A DNA stretch of 64,000 nt from DATFLS01 sp964413425 (GTDB taxonomy: Bacteria; Fidelibacterota; JAANXI01). The notes under the pieces were generated by a model. The model saw nothing but the letters and a program-made list of their open reading frames with translations. It was not told the origin of the DNA and ran no database searches. The position numbers and the translations under genes are program-made. The first letter of the stretch is position 1, and each line of letters opens with the position of its first letter. The stretch is from contig CAYPST010000006.1 of the NCBI GenBank assembly GCA_964413425.1, forward strand, positions 1 through 64,000. Direction: 5' to 3'. Shown in pieces: positions 34,102 to 44,128 of this stretch.

Positions 34102-34980
34102 TCAGTGACTGATAATGGATTGCAGCCGCGGAATATCCCTGCGAACAGGATTGACCAACTCACATCGATAGTACCCGGCCAATTCCGCCTGCGCACGCTC
34201 AGCTGTCGCTTCATCCGGAAAAATACCGAAGATCGCTGACCCGCTCCCGGATAAACTCACGTAATCAGCCCGGAGGTGAAATAAACGATCTCTGATTTCA
34301 CCGATCTTCGAATATCGCTGTATCACCAGCGGTTCAAATACATTGGTAAACCGCCGGTCTTCTTCCCCGTTTTCAAAAAATCTTTTAAACTTATTTTCAT
34401 CGGACATCTTTGTCAAGGTATATTTCACATTCGCATATGCCCACCGGGTGGAGATGTGGATATCCGGTATAATCAGCACAATCGGACTGTCGATTGCTGC
34501 CGGAAGCGGGGTGATTTCTTCGCCGATGCCGGTGCCCCGGGCAGTGCCCCCATATAAGAAAAAAGGGACGTCGGCCCCCAGCTCCTGTGCGAGGGCAGTG
34601 AGCAGTGTCTCGGACACCGGGAGGCGAAAGAGCTGACTCAGCCCCAGAAGAGTGGTGGCAGCGTTACTGCTCCCGCCCCCCAGCCCGGCTCCAATGGGAA
34701 TATTCTTTTGCAGATATATCCGTACCGAACCCATTTCGGGAAATTCCCCGGCAAGTAAATCATACGCACGGACGCACAGATTCGAATCCTCCCCAGGCAA
34801 ATCAGGATGATCACATTGCAGATCAACCCCTTCACCCTTCTTATGGGAAAAGGTGAGGATATCGCCGAAATCGATCTCCTGAAAAATGGTATCAATGAGG
34901 TGGTAACCGTCCGGCCGCCGCCCCATTATCCGGAGGCCAAGGTTGATTTTCGCGTTGGAGCGCAGGGTAAGATCATTCAT
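34102..34980 (-). CDS. ispE: 4-diphosphocytidyl-2-C-methyl-D-erythritol kinase
   Basis: This 292-residue GHMP kinase phosphorylates CDP-ME at its 2-hydroxyl in the non-mevalonate (MEP) isoprenoid pathway. Motifs are SNAKINLGLRIMGRRPDGYH near the N-terminus, the glycine-rich ATP loop KNIPIGAGLGGGSSNAATTL, and C-terminal SLSGSGSAIFGIF. Its start overlaps the gltX stop by 4 bp. With ispD and ispF a few genes upstream, three consecutive MEP-pathway activities are clustered here. Confidence 0.97.
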   Translation of the reverse strand: MNDLTLRSNAKINLGLRIMGRRPDGYHLIDTIFQEIDFGDILTFSHKKGEGVDLQCDHPDLPGEDSNLCVRAYDLLAGEFPEMGSVRIYLQKNIPIGAGLGGGSSNAATTLLGLSQLFRLPVSETLLTALAQELGADVPFFLYGGTARGTGIGEEITPLPAAIDSPIVLIIPDIHISTRWAYANVKYTLTKMSDENKFKRFFENGEEDRRFTNVFEPLVIQRYSKIGEIRDRLFHLRADYVSLSGSGSAIFGIFPDEATAERAQAELAGYYRCELVNPVRRDIPRLQSIISH

Positions 34981-36446
34981 TCGGTCAGTTGTGCGCGCAG
35001 CCGATCGAGACAGGTCTCAATACCCAGGATTTCCACAACGGCCGGGAGGGCAGGACCATGTGCTTCACCGGTTAAGGCAATCCGGGTTGGCATCCAGAGA
35101 TCTTTGCCCCGGACACCGGTTTCGTTTTGCACCTCTTTCATAATTGCCAGAAACCGCTTTTTTGTGATCGTCTCTTCGCCGGAAAATTTCCGAATCAGGG
35201 CCTCGAATACCGGCCGGGACGACTCCCGGGACACCATCTCCTGCAAGTCCGGATCCGCGCTGATTTCATCCGAGATATCCCTTGGAAGAAACACCGCGGT
35301 CCGCTCGGGTATTTCCGAGAGATACCGGAGGTTATCCCGGATTGCATCGATAATGAGCCGCATTTTCTTCTCCTCCGAGGTATCGAAACCAGCCTCCTCA
35401 AGGTAAGGCAAACTGAGCTCCAGCAACCGGTCAATATCCGTATCCCTGATATAGACGCCATTCATCCACTGCAGCTTCTCGACGTCAAAAACCGCCCCCG
35501 ATTTCCCGATGCGTTCCAGGCTGAAATTCTCGATCAATTCCTCCAGTGAAAAGATCTCCTGCTCGTCACCGGGATGCCAACCCAGGAGAGCAACAAAATT
35601 CACCAGGGCTTCCGGGAGATACCCGGTCTTTCGATAGTCGCTAACCATTACAGCGCCCTGGCGCTTCGACAGTTTGGATCGATCTTCATTTAAGAGTAAG
35701 GGCAGATGCGCAAAAGACGGCACGTGCCAGCCAAAGTATTGATAAAGTAATATATGTTTGGGCGTACTGGGCAACCATTCCTCGCCCCGAATCACGTGGC
35801 TAATATCCATCAGATGATCGTCGACTACATTCGCCAGATGGTAGGTGGGATATCCATCCGATTTCAACAGAATCTGATCATCGAGATTTTCATAAGGAAT
35901 CGAAACATCGCCCCGGATATCATCCACAAACTGCATTTCATCTGTTTCCGGATCATCTGGAATCTTCATGCGAACCACATGCGGCATGCCGGCATCCAGG
36001 CGATTCCGGCTCTCTTTTTTCGTCAGCTTTCGACAGTGCTGGTCATACTTGGATCGACCATGACGTTCCATCTGCTGAGATCGCATTTTTTCCAGCCGTG
36101 CCTCGGAACAGAAACAATAATAGGCATTTCCCGCTTCGATTAACTGCTGTGCATATTGCTGATACAGGTCGATCCGGGCCGACTGGACATACGGGCCACG
36201 GTTCCCTTTTTCCGCACCTTCGATTTCCGGTCCTTCATCATAACAAATCCCCGCCCAGAGCAAATTCCGGATGATGTTCTCAGTCGCACCCTGCACTTCC
36301 CGCGATGTATCGGTATCTTCAATCCGGAGAACCAGGGCCCCGTGATGGTGCTGAGCAAACAGGTAATTATACAGTGCCGTGCGCAGGCCGCCCACGTGCA
36401 GAAATCCGGTCGGACTTGGCGCAAATCTCACTCGTACCTGCGGCAT
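34977..36446 (-). CDS. gltX: Glutamyl-tRNA synthetase
   Basis: This 489-residue class I synthetase starts at the ATG 36446, which has GGAGG at 6-bp spacing; an upstream in-frame ATG has none. The HIGH-type motif is RFAPSPTGFLHVGGLRTAL and the KMSKS-type loop is DRSKLSKRQGAVMV. The catalytic and C-terminal anticodon-binding domains are present (about 320-489). Whether it also charges tRNA-Gln (non-discriminating, with GatCAB) cannot be read from sequence by eye. A tRNA-Gln gene lies two genes downstream, which is only suggestive. Confidence 0.97.
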   Translation of the reverse strand: MPQVRVRFAPSPTGFLHVGGLRTALYNYLFAQHHHGALVLRIEDTDTSREVQGATENIIRNLLWAGICYDEGPEIEGAEKGNRGPYVQSARIDLYQQYAQQLIEAGNAYYCFCSEARLEKMRSQQMERHGRSKYDQHCRKLTKKESRNRLDAGMPHVVRMKIPDDPETDEMQFVDDIRGDVSIPYENLDDQILLKSDGYPTYHLANVVDDHLMDISHVIRGEEWLPSTPKHILLYQYFGWHVPSFAHLPLLLNEDRSKLSKRQGAVMVSDYRKTGYLPEALVNFVALLGWHPGDEQEIFSLEELIENFSLERIGKSGAVFDVEKLQWMNGVYIRDTDIDRLLELSLPYLEEAGFDTSEEKKMRLIIDAIRDNLRYLSEIPERTAVFLPRDISDEISADPDLQEMVSRESSRPVFEALIRKFSGEETITKKRFLAIMKEVQNETGVRGKDLWMPTRIALTGEAHGPALPAVVEILGIETCLDRLRAQLTE

Positions 36447-36502
36447 CGTGTCCTCCGTCATCATATGTGCTTCATATCCTCTTCATATAAAATTTGATGG
36501 TG

Positions 36503-37126
36503 CTAATGCTCGCGCTTTGTTCTCTTATTTCCAACAGGTAAGCAGATATGAAAATATCCCCAGAGGATGAAATACGCCCCCAGGATTATAAAAACCGCCA
36601 TATTATACTGCCGCATCCAATGCATCACTTTACTCCAGTTCTCTCCTACCTGGCTGCCCGCGTAAATTAACATACCATTCCAGAGAATACAACTTACGGA
36701 ACCCAGTCCGACCACCACCCGCCAGTCGTATTTTGCAATCCCGGCGACCAGGGAAATAATTGCCCGGATTCCTGAAAAAAAGCGGTTGAACGCAATCAGC
36801 AGTATTCCGCGGTGCCGGAACAGCGCCTCCACCTCTTTAATGGACTCCCGATTCAAATATTTCCAATCTTTGCGATAAAAATATTGCCGACCGAATTGCA
36901 TCCCCAGACCATACAGAATTAAAAACCCCGCCAGACTTCCCACGGTGGTAATGAGATACGTCAGCCAGAATCCGAGTGTCCCTATTCCAACCATGTATGC
37001 CCCGACCAGGGTAAAGGAATCTCCGGGAAACGGCGGAAAGAGATTTTCCACCAACGTCGTGAGAAATAATACACCGTAGGCCAGGAGGGGAGGGAGTGTC
37101 TCGAGTAGATCATGTACTTGTTCCAT
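36503..37126 (-). CDS. DedA-family membrane protein
   Basis: About 207 residues are expected from the ATG at 37126. An upstream in-frame TTG (37165) would overlap ispF and has no good ribosome-binding site. The DedA/VTT fold shows the signature VENLFPPFPGDSFTLVGAYM, the re-entrant loop with the essential acidic residues, and YFYRKDWKYLN, followed by RGILLIAFNRFFSGIRAIISLVAG with the conserved R/G pattern. It is followed by about three C-terminal helices. DedA proteins are undecaprenyl-phosphate or phosphatidylethanolamine scramblases/flippases in bacteria. It sits between ispF and gltX. Confidence 0.9.
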   Translation of the reverse strand: MEQVHDLLETLPPLLAYGVLFLTTLVENLFPPFPGDSFTLVGAYMVGIGTLGFWLTYLITTVGSLAGFLILYGLGMQFGRQYFYRKDWKYLNRESIKEVEALFRHRGILLIAFNRFFSGIRAIISLVAGIAKYDWRVVVGLGSVSCILWNGMLIYAGSQVGENWSKVMHWMRQYNMAVFIILGAYFILWGYFHICLPVGNKRTKREH

Positions 37127-37130
37127 ACGG

Positions 37131-37607
37131 TTATCTGCTAATGAGTACGGTCGACAGCGCTGCAATCCCTTCGCCCGTGCCGAGAAATCCCAGATAATCC
37201 GTGGTGGTCGCCTTCACGGAAATATCATCCGGATCGCACCCGATGGCCTCGGCGACCCGATTTTTCATGGCAGAGATATAGGGAGAGAGTCTCGGAGATT
37301 GCACGATTATCGTGGAATCCGTATTCCGAATTTGATATCCCTCTTTTCGGATCAGTGCAAAGACACGCCCGAGCAGCGTTAAACTTGAAATGTCCTTGTA
37401 CTCCGGATCCGAGGACGGGAAATGCGTTCCGATATCATCCAGATTTGCCGCCCCTAACAGCGCGTCCACAAGCGAATGACACAGCACATCTCCGTCGGAA
37501 TGTCCCTCGATGCCGCACTCCGCCGGAATGGTTACCCCACCGAGAATCATGGGGCGCCCCCGGACAAGCCGGTGTACATCAACGCCAATCCCGGTTCGAT
37601 AGCTCAT
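37131..37607 (-). CDS. ispF: 2-C-methyl-D-erythritol 2,4-cyclodiphosphate synthase
   Basis: This 158-residue trimeric enzyme forms MEcPP from CDP-ME 2-phosphate in the MEP pathway. The Zn ligands are in GIGVDVHRLVRG (Asp and His) and GHSDGDVLCHSLVDALLGAANL. The C-terminal segment NRVAEAIGCDPDDISVKATT is also conserved. The length is normal. It overlaps ispD by 4 bp (ATGA). Confidence 0.97.
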   Translation of the reverse strand: MSYRTGIGVDVHRLVRGRPMILGGVTIPAECGIEGHSDGDVLCHSLVDALLGAANLDDIGTHFPSSDPEYKDISSLTLLGRVFALIRKEGYQIRNTDSTIIVQSPRLSPYISAMKNRVAEAIGCDPDDISVKATTTDYLGFLGTGEGIAALSTVLISR

Positions 37608-38326
37608 GATAAACCTGTCTCTTTCCGATAAGCGAGGAGTGCCTGTGCGATCTCCAGATCATCGGAATCGGTCACTTTGAAATTCTGTTTGCTGCCGCGG
37701 ATGAGCACCACCTGTTCACCCAGGTGTTCTACCAGCATGGCTTCATCTGTGCCGACAAAACCCGTGGCAAGGGCATTCTGGAACGCCCGGTACAGCAGAT
37801 CGTACCGGAAAGTCTGTGGTGTCTGTGCCGACCATAAGACCGTCCGATCAATGGTGGCTTCAATGACAGTGCCATGACTCATCTTGACCGTATCCACCGC
37901 GGGTATTCCCACCACACTGCCGCCATATTTTTCCGCCGCTGTTACTGCCTCCCGAATGATCCCGGTCCGAATGAAAATCCGGGCAGCATCATGAATCACT
38001 ACCAGATCCGGTGATGTCGTTTTCAGGGTCTGCATCCCATTCCACACAGACTCCTGCCGGGTTTGCCCACCGGGAATCACCGCCCGGATTTTGGTGATCC
38101 CGAATGGCGTAATGGTCTCATCCCAGATGGCTGACATATCGTCCTCTCTGGATGGAATGACTATCTCCTCGATAACATCACATTGTTCAAACGTCAAAAG
38201 GGTGTGAGTGAGCAGCGGTTTCCCGGCCAATCTGGCAAATTGCTTGGGTTGGTTGAGTTGCTTCTGCAGCCGGGTGCCGGCACCGGCGGCAGGAATAATT
38301 GCGGCAACGCGGGGGGAGGTGGACAC
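37604..38326 (-). CDS. ispD: 2-C-methyl-D-erythritol 4-phosphate cytidylyltransferase
   Basis: This 240-residue enzyme transfers CMP onto MEP. The CTP-binding motif is AAIIPAAGAGTRL with QPKQFARLAGKPLLTHT. DLVVIHDAARIFI and GIPAVDTVKMSH contain the usual active-site residues. It is translationally coupled to ispF by a 4-bp overlap. Confidence 0.96.
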   Translation of the reverse strand: MSTSPRVAAIIPAAGAGTRLQKQLNQPKQFARLAGKPLLTHTLLTFEQCDVIEEIVIPSREDDMSAIWDETITPFGITKIRAVIPGGQTRQESVWNGMQTLKTTSPDLVVIHDAARIFIRTGIIREAVTAAEKYGGSVVGIPAVDTVKMSHGTVIEATIDRTVLWSAQTPQTFRYDLLYRAFQNALATGFVGTDEAMLVEHLGEQVVLIRGSKQNFKVTDSDDLEIAQALLAYRKETGLS

Positions 38327-38423
38327 AACGCTACCCTGTTTGCGCTATCATACTACTCAGGATATTCACCTGCACGCACCTTCTGATATTCACTGATATT
38401 CATCCCACCGGGGGAGCATGTAC

Positions 38424-39500
38424 CTACAGAATTAACATGGCGTCACCATAACTCAGGAACCGATAATCCTCGTCCATGGCAATCTCATAGGCCCGGAGAA
38501 TACGGTCCACGTCGTAAAATGCGCTGACCAGCATAAGCAAGGTGGACTGCGGCTGATGAAAATTCGTTACGATGGCATCGACAATTTCAAACTCATACGG
38601 CGGATAGATAAATAGATCAGTCCATCCGTCCTTTGGCACGACATGTTTCCCCGCGATGTGGGAAGTTTCCAGCGCCCGGACGGTGGAGGTTCCCACTGCG
38701 AATATCCGGCCGCCCCGGTTCCGGGCTTTATTGATCGTCTCTGCAGCCTCCGGGGTCACTTTATAATTTTCGGAATGCATCCGGTGCCTGGTCAGGTCTC
38801 CGACTGTGACCGGTCGAAATGTTCCCAGCCCGATATGTAAGGTGATCTCGGCGAACTGCACCCCGTCCGCTTTCAATTCATCCATGAGCGATTCCGTGAA
38901 ATGTAAGCCGGCCGTCGGGGCCGCGACTGCGCCGGGATTCTCTGCAAACACCGTCTGATAGGTTTGTTTGTCTTTGGGTTCGGGCGGCCGATTGATATAC
39001 GGCGGGAGCGGCGATTGACCCAGGTTTTCAATGATATGGTAAAAATCATCCCGCTCGTAAAGGAACCGGACCACACGTCCACCCGATATGGTATTGTCAA
39101 TCACATCGCACTGCAGTTTATCGGTAATGGTCAACTTGTTCCCGATCCGAACCTTCCGCGCCGGATTCACCAGGACTTCCCAGATATTCACTTCCAGCTC
39201 CCGCAGCAGAAAAATTTCCACCCTGGCTTCGGTTTGATCTTTGACGGCAATCAGTCGTGCCGGAAAGACTTTCGTATTATTCACTACCATGACATCATCT
39301 TCATTGACATATTCGATAATATTCCGAAAGGTCCGATGTTCGATGTCCCGGGTATCTCGATCCAGTACCATCATCTTCGAGATATCTCTGGGCTCCACAG
39401 GATATTGGGCGATGCGGTCTTCCGGAAGATCGTACTGAAAATCCTCTAACTGAGGTTTGTCGCTTTGCAGTAATGGATCGATGCCATGTGATGTTGTCAT
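38424..39500 (-). CDS. queA: S-adenosylmethionine:tRNA ribosyltransferase-isomerase
   Basis: This 358-residue enzyme makes epoxyqueuosine in tRNA from the ribosyl moiety of AdoMet. Typical blocks are the N-terminal FQYDLPEDRIAQYPVEPRD, KVFPARL, PGAVAAPTAGLHFTE, HIGLGTFRPV, VGTSTVRALE, TNFHQPQSTLLMLVSAF and the terminal YRFLSYGDAMLI. It overlaps ruvB by 4 bp. A queuosine pathway therefore exists in this organism, although tgt and queG are not in the window. Confidence 0.97.
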   Translation of the reverse strand: MTTSHGIDPLLQSDKPQLEDFQYDLPEDRIAQYPVEPRDISKMMVLDRDTRDIEHRTFRNIIEYVNEDDVMVVNNTKVFPARLIAVKDQTEARVEIFLLRELEVNIWEVLVNPARKVRIGNKLTITDKLQCDVIDNTISGGRVVRFLYERDDFYHIIENLGQSPLPPYINRPPEPKDKQTYQTVFAENPGAVAAPTAGLHFTESLMDELKADGVQFAEITLHIGLGTFRPVTVGDLTRHRMHSENYKVTPEAAETINKARNRGGRIFAVGTSTVRALETSHIAGKHVVPKDGWTDLFIYPPYEFEIVDAIVTNFHQPQSTLLMLVSAFYDVDRILRAYEIAMDEDYRFLSYGDAMLIL

Positions 39501-40528
39501 GAGAATAATCTTTCCTGTGATGAACCCAGATCATGAGTTCGGTTAAAGTGCTGATACGCTAAACGTGTGGCTTTGCGGCCCCGTGGTGTACGATGGATGA
39601 ATCCCTCTTTGATTAGAAAGGGCTCATAGACCTCCTCGATAGTGTCACTCTCTTCACCCACTGCCACTGCCAGGCTGTCAATACCCACCGGGCCGCCGTC
39701 AAACTTTCCGATAATGACCTCGAGGATCCGTTTATCCATTTCATCGAGGCCGGAGTCATCCACATCCAGTTTTTCGAGGGCGGCGGTGGCTACCTCCCGG
39801 GTGATGACGTTATCTGCTTCCACCTGGGCGAAATCCCGAATACGCCGCAACAAACGGTTACTGATGCGCGGGGTGCCCCGGGCTCGCCGGGCGATTTCCC
39901 TCGCGCCATCCTCCGTCACATCCACGCCCAGAATGGTGGCGGAACGCCGAACAATCCGGAACAAGTCCTCCGCGCCGTAATAATCCAATCGGGAGACGAC
40001 CCCGAACCGATCCCGCATGGGAGACGTGAGCAATCCCGCTCTGGTGGTTGCGCCCACCAGGGTGAACTGCTCCAGGTTTAACTGGACACTGCGGGCATTC
40101 GGGCCCTTGTCAATCATGATATCAATGGTATAATCTTCCATGGCAGAATAGAGATATTCTTCCACCACATTATTCAGCCGGTGAATCTCATCGATAAACA
40201 ACACATCTCTCGGCGCAAGATTGGTGAGCAGGCCTGCCAGATCACCGGGACGCTCCAGCACCGGTCCGGAAGAGACCTTGATATTTACACCCAATTGATT
40301 GGCTACTATATAGGCAAGCGTGGTTTTTCCCAGTCCCGGAGGACCGAATAATAACAAATGATCCAGGGCGTCCCCACGCTCTTTCGCAGCCTGAATAAAT
40401 ACCCGCAGGTTATTCACCACCTTTTCCTGCCCGACAAATTCAGTAAAATCCGCGGGCCGGAGAGTGACGTCAAAATCTCGTTCATCCTCCAGAACATTCG
40501 GATATGTTGCTTCTGTGCGCATGGACAT
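39497..40528 (-). CDS. ruvB: Holliday junction branch-migration helicase RuvB
   Basis: This protein has about 343 residues from the ATG at 40528. In-frame starts further upstream (to 40576) are possible, but none has a clear ribosome-binding site. The AAA+ ATPase shows LRPADFTEFVGQEKV, Walker A GPPGLGKTTLAY, Walker B LFIDEIHRLN, and the sensor-1 segment TLVGATTRAGLLTSPMRDRFG. The winged-helix domain near the end has FLIKEGFIHRTPRGRKAT. It drives branch migration with RuvA. No ruvA or ruvC lies alongside. The 310 bp before uvrA contain no gene. Confidence 0.96.
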   Translation of the reverse strand: MSMRTEATYPNVLEDERDFDVTLRPADFTEFVGQEKVVNNLRVFIQAAKERGDALDHLLLFGPPGLGKTTLAYIVANQLGVNIKVSSGPVLERPGDLAGLLTNLAPRDVLFIDEIHRLNNVVEEYLYSAMEDYTIDIMIDKGPNARSVQLNLEQFTLVGATTRAGLLTSPMRDRFGVVSRLDYYGAEDLFRIVRRSATILGVDVTEDGAREIARRARGTPRISNRLLRRIRDFAQVEADNVITREVATAALEKLDVDDSGLDEMDKRILEVIIGKFDGGPVGIDSLAVAVGEESDTIEEVYEPFLIKEGFIHRTPRGRKATRLAYQHFNRTHDLGSSQERLFS

Positions 40529-40576
40529 TTTTATTGGTCGTGTACCGTACTCCATTAAATCATGTTGGTGGCTCAA

Positions 40577-40887
40577 TACTCAATACTGGATTATTGCGAA
40601 GAAGACGGTGTTTAAAAACAGGGCCTCAGGTGAAAACACGCTACCGTTGCCATGATGTGCTTGAGTCCTCGGACCTATTTTACCTTTCACACTCACCCAC
40701 ACCTGCCCTGTCCTGTCGGGATTCCTCATGTTCGGCGTAGACTGCAGGAATTGGTTTTCATCCGCATGAACCGCATAATTTCCACAAAAAATTACACCGT
40801 ACATAATAAAAATAGATGTCTCTCAAAACAAGATGTTTTGCGTTCGCCAGGCGATTCCCATAAATTTGAACCGTTCAATGTAATAAT
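40577..40887. other. Intergenic region between uvrA and ruvB
   Basis: No gene and no repeat copy was recognised. It must hold the ruvB-queA-ispDF promoter and the 3' end of the uvrA transcript. Confidence 0.4.
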
Positions 40888-43722
40888 TCAGATCACTTTT
40901 GCCAAAAATTTCCCGGTATACGAACCCGGATGCTGCACCACTTCCTCCGGGGTACCGGTGCAGACAATCCGGCCCCCGTCTTCACCTCCTTCCGGGCCCA
41001 GATCAATGATATGATCGGCATTTTTAATCACATCCAGATTGTGTTCGATGACAATGACCGTATTCCCTTTTTCCACGAGCCGGTTCAGCACCTGCAGCAG
41101 CAGTTCGATATCCGCGAAGTGCAGGCCGGTGGTCGGTTCATCCAGGATATATACCGTTCTTCCTGTGCCGATTTTACTCAGTTCTGTCGCCAGTTTCACC
41201 CGCTGGGCTTCCCCGCCGGAAAGCGTGGTCGACTGCTGTCCCAGTGTGATGTATCCCAGCCCCACATCTTTCAGGGTTTTCAGCTTCCTGCGAATCTTGG
41301 GAACTTTCTGAAAAAATTCCAGGGCCTCGGTCACCGTCATAGCCAATACCTGGCTGATATCTTTCCCCTTATATGTAATCTCCAGGGTTTCCCGGTTATA
41401 CCGCCGCCCCTCGCACACCTCGCAGGTGACATAGACATCCGGCAAAAAGTGCATTTCGATTTTTTTCACCCCGTCACCGCTGCACGCCTGACAGCGTCCC
41501 CCTTTGACATTAAAACTGAATCGCCCGGGTTTATATCCCCGGATCTTCGACTCCGGTAATTCGCTGAATAACTCCCGGATGGGGGTAAACGCCCCGCTGT
41601 AGGTTGCCGGATTGGACCGGGGAGTGCGCCCGATTGGCGATTGATTAATCTCGATCACTTTATCAATATTGTTTAGTCCCCGGATGGTTTCGTGCGCCAG
41701 AGGGTGTGCTTTCGAACTCCCATGGAGATGTTTCGCCAGAGCCGGATACAGCGTTTCATTAATTAAGGTACTCTTCCCGGACCCGGATACCCCGGTCACA
41801 CAAATAAATTCCCCCAGCGGGAACGTCACATCAATTTGTTTCAAATTATTCCCCCGGGCTCCCTTGAGAATCAGCGCCTTTCCGTTTCCGTTGTTACGCC
41901 GCTCGGGGATGGGAATGAGCCGCTGACCGCTCAAATACTGCCCGGTGATCGACTCCCGGAATTGTTTGACCTCATCCGGTGATCCCACCGTAACCACATT
42001 TCCGCCATGTTCGCCGGCCCCCGGTCCGAGATCCACCACAATATCGGCAGACTCGATTGTTTCCGGATCGTGCTCGACGACGATGACTGTGTTCCCGATA
42101 TCCCGGAGATGAGTGAGCGTATTGATCAGCCGCTGATTGTCCCGCTGGTGTAATCCGATGGTGGGTTCATCCAGGATATACAGCACCCCCACCAGCTGGG
42201 AGCCGATCTGGGTGGCCAGGCGGATCCGCTGGGCCTCGCCACCAGACAGTGTCCGGGCTCCGCGATCCAGGGTCAAATAGTCCAGGCCCACATTCATCAG
42301 AAACCGCAGGCGCTGCCGGATTTCCTTGACGATTTCCGAGGCGATCTCCTTTTTCATCCCGGTTAAGCATAAACCCCCGTTCTCAGGATCAAAAAATCGG
42401 TGCACCTCCTTGATGGATCGGGCAGCCAGATCCGGCAAATTCAACTCATTGATTTTCACGGCCCGGGCCTCTTTGCGAATCCGGCCGCCATTGCAGGCCA
42501 GGCAGGGGAGGGTGCGCATATAGGTTTCAATCCAGCTGCGAACCCCGCCGGAAGACGTTTCCCGATAGCGGCGCTGCAAATTCGGAATCACCCCTTCGAA
42601 CTCCCGCGCCCACTCTCCCTGGGCCTTCTCCGACCGGTATTTTACGGTAATTTTCTCCCCCCGGGTTCCGTGGAGAATCGCATTCCTGGCGGCTTCCGGC
42701 ATCTTCCGCCATGGGGTGGTGAACCGGAATCCATATTCCCGGGATAAACCTTTTAACACCCGGGAATACCAGTTTCCCCGCGGCTGCACACCAATGGGCT
42801 TCACCGCCCCCTGGTTCAAGCTCAGCGAATGATCAGGGACTACCAGATCGGGATCAATTTCCATCTGGGTTCCTAACCCATCGCACACTTCACAAGCCCC
42901 ATACGGACTGTTAAAGGAAAACATCCGGGGGGACAGCTCCTCGTAACTAATTCCGCAGTGCGGACAGGAGAAGTGCTCGCTGAACACGTGTTCCTCCTCC
43001 CCCAGCTCGTCGACCATGACCAATCCGGAGCCAATCTTCAGCGCGGTCTCCAGAGAATCGGTCAAACGACCCTGAATTGATTCCTTGACAACCAACCGAT
43101 CCACCACCACTTCAATCTCGTGCTTCTTATTCTTGTCCAGCACGATGTCCTCGTCAATTTCCCTGATCTCCCCATCAACCCGGACCCGTAAAAATCCTTC
43201 CCGCTTTATTTCCTTAAAGACTTCCTTATACTCCCCCTTCCGCCCGCGGACAACAGGAGCCAGTACCTGAATTTTCGCCTCTTCGGGAAACTCCAGGATG
43301 CTATCCACAATCTGCTGGAGCGTTTGCTTTTGCACGGGCCGGCCGCAGTTATAGCAATAAGGCGTGCCTATCCGGGCATAAAGCAAACGCAGGTAATCAT
43401 AAATCTCTGTGACGGTGCCGACCGTGGATCGGGGATTCTTCGAAGCGGATTTCTGCTCAATAGAAATGGCCGGGGATAATCCTTCGATATAATCCACATC
43501 CGGTTTCTCCATTATCCCCAGGAACTGCCGGGCATACGCTGAAAGGGATTCCACATACCGGCGCTGCCCCTCCGCATAAATGGTGTCAAACGCCAGCGAT
43601 GACTTCCCGGATCCGGATAAACCGGTGATGACAATAAATTTGTTCCGCGGAAGCTCTAACTGAATATTCTTCAGGTTATGCTCCCGGGCGCCCTGTATTT
43701 TTATGTGTTCGTGCCGTGCCAT
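40888..43722 (-). CDS. uvrA: Excinuclease ABC subunit A
   Basis: This 944-residue DNA-damage-recognition ATPase belongs to nucleotide excision repair. It has two ABC modules: Walker A TGLSGSGKSSLAFDT at the N-terminus and TGVSGSGKSTLINET in the C-terminal half. Signature motifs are TLSGGEAQRIRLATQIG and TLSGGEAQRVKLATEL. Zinc-binding modules are present: CPHCG...CEVC in the first half and CQACSGDGVK...CEVCEGRRYNRETLE in the second. The length is standard. It is the first gene of the long minus-strand housekeeping run. Confidence 0.98.
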   Translation of the reverse strand: MARHEHIKIQGAREHNLKNIQLELPRNKFIVITGLSGSGKSSLAFDTIYAEGQRRYVESLSAYARQFLGIMEKPDVDYIEGLSPAISIEQKSASKNPRSTVGTVTEIYDYLRLLYARIGTPYCYNCGRPVQKQTLQQIVDSILEFPEEAKIQVLAPVVRGRKGEYKEVFKEIKREGFLRVRVDGEIREIDEDIVLDKNKKHEIEVVVDRLVVKESIQGRLTDSLETALKIGSGLVMVDELGEEEHVFSEHFSCPHCGISYEELSPRMFSFNSPYGACEVCDGLGTQMEIDPDLVVPDHSLSLNQGAVKPIGVQPRGNWYSRVLKGLSREYGFRFTTPWRKMPEAARNAILHGTRGEKITVKYRSEKAQGEWAREFEGVIPNLQRRYRETSSGGVRSWIETYMRTLPCLACNGGRIRKEARAVKINELNLPDLAARSIKEVHRFFDPENGGLCLTGMKKEIASEIVKEIRQRLRFLMNVGLDYLTLDRGARTLSGGEAQRIRLATQIGSQLVGVLYILDEPTIGLHQRDNQRLINTLTHLRDIGNTVIVVEHDPETIESADIVVDLGPGAGEHGGNVVTVGSPDEVKQFRESITGQYLSGQRLIPIPERRNNGNGKALILKGARGNNLKQIDVTFPLGEFICVTGVSGSGKSTLINETLYPALAKHLHGSSKAHPLAHETIRGLNNIDKVIEINQSPIGRTPRSNPATYSGAFTPIRELFSELPESKIRGYKPGRFSFNVKGGRCQACSGDGVKKIEMHFLPDVYVTCEVCEGRRYNRETLEITYKGKDISQVLAMTVTEALEFFQKVPKIRRKLKTLKDVGLGYITLGQQSTTLSGGEAQRVKLATELSKIGTGRTVYILDEPTTGLHFADIELLLQVLNRLVEKGNTVIVIEHNLDVIKNADHIIDLGPEGGEDGGRIVCTGTPEEVVQHPGSYTGKFLAKVI

Positions 43723-43891
43723 GATAAACCTCTACATCTTGTGCAAATCATATAATCTAAGAGAGAATTGCTGATATAGAAAGATTGATTTACACCTTTG
43801 ATAAAGGTGTCTCATTCATACGCTCCCGGTGATGGAAAAAGTGCTTCACGTTTCGTATGCTGATAAATATCCCGAATTATTCATATACTGA

Positions 43892-44128
43892 GAGTGTTTA
43901 GAAAACATGCGTCTGATCCAGGATGCTGAAATTGGTTTATGTTTATTATGAATATAACATGCATGCAAAATGTATTTCGGTATTTAGGTAGATATTATTT
44001 CTATTTTCTCTGCGTTCTTTGTCCCGAAGGGATCCCGTTGGGGCGGCCTCTGCGCCCTTTGTCCCGTCGTCACGGGATCTCTGTGCCAAAGGCATCCCTT
44101 CGGGGCAAGGCGTTTTCTAAATAGACTC
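43892..44128. mobile_element. MITE-A copy with 9-bp target duplication (237 bp)
   Basis: The left end is GAGTGTTTAGAAAAC and the right end GTTTTCTAAATAGACTC, an imperfect inverted pair. Both flanks carry the perfect 9-bp direct repeat ATATACTGA (43883-43891 and 44129-44137). The interior contains palindromic GTCCCGAAGGGATCCCG and GTCCCGTCGTCACGGGATCTCTG segments also seen in the copy at 63384-63557. It has no open frame and looks non-autonomous. Confidence 0.8.
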
